Positions 56,007 through 64,000 of a DNA stretch of 64,000 bases are shown piece by piece. The DNA comes from Sabellastarte sp. h YS-2021 (taxonomy: Eukaryota > Annelida > Polychaeta > Sabellida > Sabellidae): the NCBI GenBank assembly GCA_964017235.1, contig OZ024930.1:153698221-153762220 (forward strand). The letters are read 5' to 3'. The position numbers were made by a program, and so were the translations under genes. Position 1 is the first letter of the stretch; each line of letters opens with the position of its first letter. The notes below the pieces were generated by a model. That model had not been told where the DNA came from. It saw nothing but the letters and a program-made list of their open reading frames with translations, and made no database searches.

Positions 56007-59000
56007 ACTAGAAATCGGCCGCCCTGTTGATAGTAGATGCGAATAGAAACAGGATAGCATAGAAGAACACACATTATCATGTGTAATGTCCACCCATGAA
56101 CCTTTTGCCCAAATTGTACAGTAGTCTTACAAGACCCTGTTTCATTTGTAAAATATATCAATGATGCTTAAATATTTGTTAGTGTAGATGTAAATTATTT
56201 CAGCTTCATGCCTTTTTGCATTGGTTGGGTTGAAAATTTTGACGAAATCACTCTATCTGGCATGGTTAAGAAGATAGAAGCAAATTCCTGTTTTTCTATT
56301 TTTGGCAAAAATTTGAAAATTCAAAATGGCCGCCATTTTTGGGAAAAGGAAATTTTTTTGAAAATTGCCAAGAGTACATTTTCTAGATACCCTATGGGTC
56401 GAAAATTTCAACGAAATAACTCTATTTGGCACGGTTAAGGCCAGTTTGTGTTTTTCCATTTTGGGCAAAAATTCGAAAATTCAAAATGGCTGCCATTTTT
56501 GGGGAGGGGAAAATTTTTTGAAAATTGCAAAGATTACATTCCTTAGATACCCCGTGGGTTGAAAATTTCGACGAAATCGCTCTATCTCGCATGGTTAAGG
56601 AGATAGAAGCAAATTTGTGTTTTGCCATTTTTGACAAAAATTTGAAAATTCAAAATGGCCGCCATTTTAGGGGACGGGAAATTTTTTTTTAAATTGCCAA
56701 GAATACAATGCTGAAATACCTGTGGGTCGAAAATTTTGACGAAATCGCTCTATCTCGCACGGTTAAGGAGATAGAAGCAAATTTGTGTTTTGCCATTTTT
56801 GGCAAAAATTCGAAAATTCAAAATGGCCGCCATTTTTGGGGAGGGGAAAATTTTTTGGAAAATTGCAAAGATTGCATTCCTTAGATACCCTGTGGGTCGA
56901 AAATTTCGACGAAATCGCTCTATCTCGCACGGTTAAGGAGATAGAAGCAAATTTGTGTTTTGCCATTTTTGGGAAAAATTCGAAAATTCAAAATGGCCGC
57001 CATTTTTGGGGAGGGGAAAATTTTTGGAAAATTGCAAAGATTGCATTCCTTAGATACCCTGTGGGTCGAAAATTTCGACAAAATCACTCTATCTCGCACG
57101 GTTAAGGAGATAGAAGCAAATTAGTGTTTTGCCATTTTTGGCAAAAATTCGAAAATTCAAAATGGCCGCCATTTTTGGGGAGGGGAAAATTTTTTAAAAA
57201 TTACCAAGAGTACAATGCTCAGATACCCTGTGGGTCGAAAATTTTGACGAAATCACTCTATCTGGCACGGTTAAGGAGATAGAAGGAAATTTGTGTTTTG
57301 CCATTTGTGGCAAAAATTCGAAAATTCAAAATGGCCGCCATTTTGGGGGAGGGGAAAATTTTTGGAAAATTGCAAAGATTGCATTCCTTAGATACCCTGT
57401 GGGTCGAAAATTTCGACGAAATCGCTCTATCTCGCACGGTTAAGGAGATAGAAGGAAATTTGTGTTTTGCCATTTTTGGCAAAAATTCGAAAATTCAAAA
57501 TGGCCGCCATTTTTGGGGAGGGGAAAATTTTTGGAAAATTGCAAAGATTACATTCCTTAGATACCCTGTGGGTCGAAAATTTCGACGAAATCGCTCTATC
57601 TCGCACGGTTAAGGAGATAGAAGCAAATTAGTGTTTTGCCATTTTTGGCAAAAATTCGAAAATTCAAAATGGCCGCCATTTTTGGGGAGGGGAAAATTTT
57701 TTGAAAATTGCAAAGATTGCATTCCTTAGATACCCTGTGGGTCGAAAATTTCGACGAAATCGCTCTATCTCGCACGGTTAAGGAGATAGAAGCAAATTAG
57801 TGTTTTGCCATTTTTGGCAAAAATTCGAAAATTCAAAATGGCCGCCATTTTTGGGGAGGGGAAAATTTTTTAAAAATTACCAAGAGTACAATGCTCAGAT
57901 ACCCAGTGGGTCGAAAATTTTGACGAAATCGCTCTATCTGGCACGGTTAAGGAGATAGAAGCAAATTGGTGTTTTGCCATTTTTGGCAAAAATTCGAAAA
58001 TTCAAAATGGCCGCCATTTTTGGGGAGGGGAAAATTTTTTGAAAATTGCAAAGATTGCATTCCTTAGATACCCTGTGGGTCGAAAATTTCGACGAAATCG
58101 CTCTATCTCGCATGGTTAAGGAGATAGAAGCAAATTTGTGTTTTGCCATTTTTGGCAAAAATTCGAAAATTCAAAATGGCCGCAAGAGCACAATGCTCAG
58201 ATACCCTGTGGGTCGAAAATTTTGACGAAATCGCTCTATCTGGCACGGTTATGGAGATAGAAGCAAATTTGTGTTTTGCCATTTTTGGCAAAAATTCGAA
58301 AATTCAAAATGGCCGCCATTTTTGGGGAGGGGAAAATTTTGTTAAAATTACCAAGAGCACAATGCTCAGATACCCTGTGGGTCGAAAATTTTGACGAAAT
58401 CGCTCTATCTGGCACGGTTAAGGAGATAGAAGCAAATTTGTGTTTTGCCATTTTTGGCAAAAATTCGAAAATTCAAAATGGCCGCCATTTTTGGGGAGGG
58501 GAAAATTTTTTGAAAATTGCAAAGATTGCATTCCTTAGATTCCCTGTGGGTCGAAAATTTCGACGAAATCACTCTATCTCGCACGGTTAAGGAGATAGAA
58601 GCAAATTAGTGTTTTGCCATTTTTGGCAAAAATTCGAAAATTCAAAATGGCCGCCATTTTTGGGGAGGGGAAAATTTTTTAAAAATTACCAAGAGTACAA
58701 TGCTCAGATACCCTGTGGGTCGAAAATTTTGACGAAATCACTCTATCTGGCACGGTTAAGGAGATAGAAGGAAATTTGTGTTTTGCCATTTTTGGCAAAA
58801 ATTCGAAAATTCAAAATGGCCGCCATTTTGGGGGAGGGGAAAATTTTTGGAAAATTGCAAAGATTGCATTCCTTAGATACCCTGTGGGTCGAAAATTTCG
58901 ACGAAATCGCTCTATCTCGCACGGTTAAGGAGATAGAAGCAAATTAGTGTTTTGCCATTTTTGGCAAAAATTCGAAAATTCAAAATGGCCGCCATTTTTG

Positions 59001-60542
59001 GGGAGGGGAAAATTTGGGGAAAAATTACCAAGAGCACAATGCTCAGATACCCTGTGGGTCGAAAATTTTGACGAAATCGCTCTATCTGGCACGGTTAAGG
59101 AGATAGAAGCAAATTGGTGTTTTGCCATTTTTGGCAAAAATTCGAAAATTCAAAATGGCCGCCATTTTTGGGGAGGGGAAAATTTTTTGAAAATTGCAAA
59201 GATTGCATTCCTTAGATACCCTGTGGGTCGAAAATTTCGACGAAATCGCTCTATCTCGCACGGTTAAGGAGATAGAAGCAAATTTGTGTTTTGCCATTTT
59301 TGGCAAAAATTCGAAAATTCAAAATGGCCGCCATTTTTGGGGAGGGGAAAATTTTTTGAAAATTGCAAATATTACATTCCTTAGATACCCTGTGGGTCGA
59401 AAATTTCGACGAAATCGCTCTATCTCGCACGGTTAAGGAGATAGAAGCAAATTAGTGTTTTGCCATTTTTGGCAAAAATTCGAAAATTCAAAATGGCCGC
59501 CATTTTTGGGGAGGGGAAAATTTTTTAAAAATTACCAAGAGTACAATGCTCAGATACCCAGTGGGTCGAAAATTTTGACGAAATCGCTCTATCTGGCACG
59601 GTTAAGGAGATAGAAGCAAATTTGTGTTTTGCCATTTTTGGCGAAAATTCAAAATGGCCGCCATTTTTGGGGAGGGGAAAATTTTTGGAAAATTGCAAAG
59701 ATTGCATTCCTTAGATACCCTGTGGGTCGAAAATTTCGACGAAATCACTCTATCTCGCACGGTTAAGGAGATAGAAGCAAATTAGTGTTTTGCCATTTTT
59801 GGCAAAAATTCGAAAATTCAAAATGGCCGCCATTTTTGGGGAGGGGAAAATTTTTGGAAAATTGTAGATTGCATTCCTTAAATACCCTGTGGGTCGAAAA
59901 TTTCGACGAAATCGCTCTATCTCACACGGTTAAGGAGATAGAAGCAAATTTGTGTTTTGCCATTTTTGGCAAAAATTCGAAAATTCAAAATGGCCGCCAT
60001 TTTTGGGGAGGGGAAAATTTTTTGAAAATTGCAAATATTACATTCCTTAGATACCCTGTGGGTCGAAAATTTCGACGAAATCGCTCTATCTCTTACGGTT
60101 TCTGAGATATTAGCAAATTACTCAAAAGTAGTACTGAAAATACACAATGAAGTACCTAAATGGCTATTACTCATGTACTGACAAAGCTATCAGTCCCAAA
60201 TGCAATACCAAGCGAGCTATGGACATAACAATCTTGTATTCAAAATTATAGTAAAATATCTTTAATTATTTTGGCTTAAATGCACGGAAACCAATGGGTA
60301 CTGAAAATAGCTGTACTTAAGTATTACTCAGTAAGCAAAAGAGGTACAACAGCCAAAAGCAATCCCAAGCAAGCTACTGACCCAATAAGCCTGCATACCA
60401 AATTTGGTGACAATAGCTCTAATACTTTTCCTTTAAATGAGCGGAAACCATGCGTGACGCCGGACATCGGACGCCGGACATCGGACATCGGACGGCGAAA
60501 AAAGCAAAAATAATATATCCACCCCCCAGGGGGGTGGACATA
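56007..60542 (+). mobile_element. Pearl/HINE-like element, copy C
   Basis: Starts ACTAGAAATCGGCCGCCC, with about 23 units of 169 bp at 56215-60115 and a unique 3' segment. The (CGGACAT)n tract is followed by the hairpin 60519-60537 and GGACATA. It is the longest of the three copies. One unit (58180-58200) has a deletion that removes half of the GGCCGCC palindrome. The last unit reads CTCTTACGGTTTCTGAGATA instead of the array form, like the single-copy homologue at 63640-63700. Confidence 0.8.
56215..60115 (+). repeat. 169-bp tandem array in element C (about 23 units)
   Basis: Same unit as in A and B. Alternation of 'attgcaaagattgcatt' and 'accaagagtacaatgctc' types recurs, often as a-a-b sets, indicating amplification of multi-unit blocks. 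Confidence 0.95.
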
Positions 60543-60894
60543 ATAAGCTACAAAACAACTATTGAGAAGTTCACTCTGTCATGTATGGCAATATGATGTG
60601 AATCCTTCATATATTTCTATTGTCAGCACAGGAATGAAACACATTGGCCCCATTACATTACGCTAATCCACTTCTCGTTATTAAGGGCCAAGCAGTTTCT
60701 TTAAAGAAAAAAATGTTTTATTTCCCACTGCAAGATTTTAATCAGGAATGCAGGAAAAGAAACACCTTCATAACATATGTGACATAAACTGTACCATGCC
60801 CTTTAAAATTGAGTACAATTACAATTGTGTTAAGATAAATATGTAATAGATATGACTTAATTTATATACATAATCAACACTGGACATTAGTGAA
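60543..60894. other. No recognised feature
   Basis: Unique AT-rich sequence between element C and a SINE. Confidence 0.4.
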
Positions 60895-61129
60895 TTTATT
60901 TATTTATCTTGGGTTTTACATCACTTTCAACACTGTACAGGTCATATTACGACGAGTAGTTGGAAGGGCAGAGGAAACCAGTACATACAGTTCGCTAGGG
61001 TTATGTACTGTAAACTGCCGACCAACGGCAAGCAAGTACCAGCTTACTACTTAAGGCCATCACAGGGATGGAACCCCCGACCTCAGAGGTGGGACGCGAG
61101 AGTGTTACCACTTTGCCACCGTGGCCCCC
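60895..61129 (-). mobile_element. tRNA-derived SINE
   Basis: Minus-strand copy of the 44858 SINE: head GGGGCCACGGTGGCAAAGTG, a degenerate B box (GGTTCCATCC on minus), body CTGGTTTCCTCTGCCCTTCC and tail (AAATA)n. The flanks GGACATTAGTGAA and GAACATCAGTGAA are probably a 13-bp duplication with two changes. Confidence 0.85.
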
Positions 61130-61804
61130 TGAACATCAGTGAAAATGTTGCATTAAATCTAGATAACTGTTGAATGTATACATGACTGAGCACATGTAAA
61201 TCGCAACTCATGGTTAAGTATAGGTGAATGAGATATGCAACTGAAAAAGATGATGAAAGTTACTATATAAAATACTATATAAAATTAATTTACAATGCTG
61301 ACCACAGTTTATGGGGTTGACTGTAAACTGTCTGTACAGCCGTTAAAAGTAAAGGGTAGAAGTAAATGTATTAACAAACTTTAAGCCATTAATGCACACC
61401 ATTCTAACAAGCCCACCCCCTACAAAGAATAACACTCAAGGCTTAAATGGCACTGCCCAAAACACCTCCCCTGCCTAATAAGGCAGATGCAACCCGCATT
61501 ACAACATCTTAGCCAGTAATCAAGTCCATTAAGCAGCCTTGCAAGCAAAGTCGTTGTTATACACCAATTCATCACCAACACAGAGGGGCCACCGGCCAAC
61601 TCTAGTGCAACTAAGCCATACAATCACATTAAAATGGGCGGGTGGGTGGGCAATTTTAATGTGCATAGCTTGATTTCTAAGTTAAATACAATGTGTTTTG
61701 ATAGAGAAATAGGGAAAATAAAAGAGAAACAATGAAAGTCCTTTTTACACAGGGGTCTAATAATAAATATACATTACACAGGTAAAAAATAACTCATAAA
61801 CTAA
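61130..61804. other. No gene recognised; probable 3' flank of the transposase-like ORF
   Basis: No family resemblance in the short frames. On the minus strand this follows the stop codon of 61805-63400. Confidence 0.35.
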
Positions 61805-63400
61805 TCAGACTGCACATGCAGCTGCAACATCTGTCCTCCTCTGAAATGTCTTTGTTTTCCTGTCATTCCACACCTTTATAAAGAACTGCATGAAAAAGCA
61901 AAAGTGGGACTGATTCAAATGAGAACCAGTATATTTGATACACTGAATGAAGGCATTGAACTGTTCACAAATTTCAGAATTTACAAGGTTCAAACTCCTG
62001 ATTCTGTTGGATCTATAAACATAAGGGCACTTGTGATTAAAACCATGGAAGATATCGTGCCAGAAACGCACAGATCTGGAATAACCTGGAGCACGATTCA
62101 AGGAATACTCATTCAGTGAACAGCCAAAATCATAAAACACTTCATTAGGGGGATTGGGGAGGTACTTGTATAATGAAAAGAATGGGTCTTTCCTACCCTC
62201 TGCACCTGGAATTAAATGAAAACCATAACAGTGACCATGAATTGCACAGAACCACAAAAACATGTATGAAAACCCTCCCCTGGAAACAGATGGAAAAGTC
62301 TTGGAGCAGCCATCTCTCTCAGGAACATCATCATAATTTGCTGCAGCTCTGATGTTGTATGTTGGCACTTTTCTAACCTGGTTACCATGGGGGGTGAAGT
62401 AATAGGCTATCCCTTTCTCTGGATTGTATGTACCTGGTATGCTCACAGGTATCTGCTCTGCAGCAATGTCTTCTGAGTGTACATCCTTGACAAAATCAAT
62501 TAAATACTCAATAAAATGTACAATGTCACTGAAATGGGGTGTATTCAATGAAAGCTGTAGCAAATCTGAAATTTCTGGAGAAACATTTTTGAAAGCTAGT
62601 AAACTGTGTACAACATTTTGGTTGTGTTTCAGTTCCCTCAGTGCAGCAGTCAAATCATCAAGAAATCTCCAAGGAAGAAAAGCAATCACTGGCGCATCCT
62701 GGCAAAGATTTTTCACAATGTAAGATAATCTTTGGAGAACATCCTGGTCAAATGTTCTCAACAACATTTTCTGTACAATTTGCAAAACACGATCATCAGT
62801 AACAATGGACAAAAGGTCAGCATTTCTTTGTTCTTCTTCTTCTTTCAATAGCTCTTCTCTCTGCAAAGACAAAATATTGGAACAAATCCAATCTAAGTGA
62901 GTTCTACATTTTCGAATGAAACCATCATGAACGCCATCATATGGAATAAAAACCCTCTGGTATCGCTTATGCCTTGGTGTTTCCTGCAAATCAGTATCAC
63001 ACTTTTCCATACGGATGTTAGGGTCAATGTATCGCAAAGCAACACCTACATGTGTACCATCTCCTGCAAGGAATTTAGGGTCATGTTTGCACCAGGGATC
63101 AACACTAGAAAGAAAATCAATCTTCATTGCAGCAGCCCATGAAAAAAACCAAGAAACAAATGTATTAACACTCATGAAAGAGGGACTTTTGTCATATATG
63201 GTAACATAAGACCTTGTCATGCGTCGGACAAAAGCTGTAAAACTCATTTTAGAGTTAATAACACTGTCAACAAAGTCCCAGCCAATTTCATCACCAGCAC
63301 AGATCTCTTTCGACCACTGATGGATTGTATCTTCCTTCCCAGTGTACGTCACCTCACACTCACTGGTCTTCCTTCTGCAGTCCCTCCTGAACACTTTCAT
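61805..63400 (-). CDS. Transposase-like protein (KDZ/Zisupton-like), intact 531-codon frame
   Basis: One uninterrupted frame of 531 codons. Visible blocks are FLAGDGTHVG (residues 110-119) with a candidate catalytic Asp114 and an acidic helical stretch around 180-195. CAIHGHCYGFHLIPGAEGRK (385-404) and FYDFGCSLNEYSLNR (422-436) follow, the latter with Asp424. FWHDIFHGFNHKC (446-458) and NSEICEQFNAF (474-484) complete the set, the last with candidate Glu476 or Glu479. The order 'His/Cys-Gly-Phe, AEGRKD, YDFxC, NHKC, NSEICEQ' resembles the Kyakuja-Dileera-Zisupton transposase superfamily and the related domain of animal HMG-box protein HMGXB3; this is recalled, not searched. Upstream on minus, TGTTTGTGTTGTAG precedes GGGGTTCTGAAGATG, so the ATG at 63400 may sit inside an exon starting near 63412. 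Earlier exons (zinc-binding domains) would lie beyond the repeat at 63470. No TIR found. It is intact where all neighbours are decayed: either a recent copy or a domesticated gene. Confidence 0.65.
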   Translation of the reverse strand: MKVFRRDCRRKTSECEVTYTGKEDTIHQWSKEICAGDEIGWDFVDSVINSKMSFTAFVRRMTRSYVTIYDKSPSFMSVNTFVSWFFSWAAAMKIDFLSSVDPWCKHDPKFLAGDGTHVGVALRYIDPNIRMEKCDTDLQETPRHKRYQRVFIPYDGVHDGFIRKCRTHLDWICSNILSLQREELLKEEEEQRNADLLSIVTDDRVLQIVQKMLLRTFDQDVLQRLSYIVKNLCQDAPVIAFLPWRFLDDLTAALRELKHNQNVVHSLLAFKNVSPEISDLLQLSLNTPHFSDIVHFIEYLIDFVKDVHSEDIAAEQIPVSIPGTYNPEKGIAYYFTPHGNQVRKVPTYNIRAAANYDDVPERDGCSKTFPSVSRGGFSYMFLWFCAIHGHCYGFHLIPGAEGRKDPFFSLYKYLPNPPNEVFYDFGCSLNEYSLNRAPGYSRSVRFWHDIFHGFNHKCPYVYRSNRIRSLNLVNSEICEQFNAFIQCIKYTGSHLNQSHFCFFMQFFIKVWNDRKTKTFQRRTDVAAACAV

Positions 63401-63467
63401 CTTCAGAACCCCCTACAACACAAACATAGAAACCACTGAGAAACATGCATGTGTAAAGCATGTGTAA

Positions 63468-64000
63468 CAAGACCACTGCCGCGGTATTTATCTCCCGCCA
63501 AGCATTACAGGGGAAGAACTATCCTTTCCGAGATATTCACACCTTTTCATTTTCCGCAAAAATCCAAGATGGCCGCCAAAAGTGGCGAAAATCCAAATTA
63601 TACCCCTTTTCACCGGACACTCTTATTCTACCCTGTGGGTCAAAAATTCGCTCGAAATCGCTCTATCTCTTACGGTTTGCGAGATATTTGTGATTTTTCA
63701 CATTTTCACTAAAAGTAGCAATTAAGTAGCCATTACTCAATTGTACATTGAGCAACAGTTGTGAAACTGAAATATGTTACAGTTCACAAAAAAATACATG
63801 AACAATATATTTGAGAGAAATTGTGTAGCTGCAATGCTTTTGAACATATAAGCCATTTACTCATTATGGTTATCATTAAAAATTGAAAAAGTAGCTATTA
63901 CTCACTTAGCTGAACAACAAAATACTCTAAATGCAATAGTTTCAGAGTTATAAGCCATATAATGATATTAGCTAAAAGTGCTATTACTCACTCAAAAGTA
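63468..64000 (+). mobile_element. G-family pearl/HINE-like element (5' part, runs off the window)
   Basis: Begins ACAAGACCACTGCCGCGG then TTATCTCCCGCC, as in the K family. A single unit homologous to the 169-bp repeat follows (63560-63710: CCAAGATGGCCGCC, ACCCTGTGGGTCAAAAATTC, CGAAATCGCTCTATCTCTTA). Then come repeated GAGTAATAGCTAC-type units (inverse of 3470-3970) to the window end. Confidence 0.7.

Noticed and set aside
4190..60115. CRISPR array
   Set aside because: The 169-bp units are contiguous without unique spacers, and the window is clearly eukaryotic.

Overview
The window looks like intergenic DNA from an animal nuclear genome, most likely a bivalve or other mollusc (inference). It is AT-rich and contains no prokaryote-style operons. 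It holds splice-site-like exon boundaries, non-LTR (LINE), DIRS-type and LTR-type retroelement remnants, hAT-, Harbinger- and Mutator-like DNA elements, tRNA- and 5S-derived sequences, and many 'pearl/HINE-like' elements: long tandem arrays ending in a strong terminal hairpin, a type known from bivalves. Only two stretches look like possible protein-coding exons. One is a methyltransferase-like exon at 574-1531 (minus). The other is a 531-codon transposase-like open frame at 61805-63400 (minus).

Layout. 1.6-9.5 kb: a minus-strand LINE split by a nested stack consisting of a 'G-family' element carrying pearl-like element A (3971-7212, about 15 copies of a 169-bp unit) and a TA-flanked MITE. 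11.1-12.6 kb: a second, CR1/L2-like LINE with a SINE-like insertion and a nonsense codon. 13.2-15.5 kb: a cluster of four small terminal-inverted-repeat elements. 17.4-20.0 kb: a probable 2.6-kb solo LTR with a 36-bp minisatellite. 21.5-26.9 kb: several repeat families (palindrome-bearing repeats, and the F, D and T families). 27-32.5 kb: a 5.5-kb hAT-like element with an 8-bp target duplication, filled with later insertions. 32.6-40.6 kb: R-family repeats and pearl-like element B, partly a second copy of the block at 27.4-32.2 kb. 41.2-46.1 kb: the K, D and T families and a second hAT-like element holding a SINE with a perfect 13-bp duplication. 46.1-48.9 kb: decayed DIRS retroelement and Harbinger transposase. 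50.3-53.8 kb: satellite arrays (196 bp and 350 bp) in a partly inverted arrangement. 56.0-60.5 kb: pearl-like element C, the largest array (about 23 units). 61.8-63.4 kb: the transposase-like ORF. 63.5-64.0 kb: the start of another G-family element.

The main biological signal is a set of at least five repeat families built on one plan: a 5' end near ACTAGA or ACAAGACC, tandem units of about 120-350 bp, a short CpG-rich microsatellite, and a GC-rich hairpin at the 3' end, in two families followed by GGACATA. The units often carry palindromes resembling animal transcription-factor sites (YY1-like ATGGCGGC, nuclear-receptor AGGTCA). One homologous core is single-copy in two families and is the 14-23-copy array unit in another, so the window may catch satellite formation inside mobile elements. 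Separately, the 12-mer ATGGGCGATAAT occurs five times in otherwise unrelated contexts.
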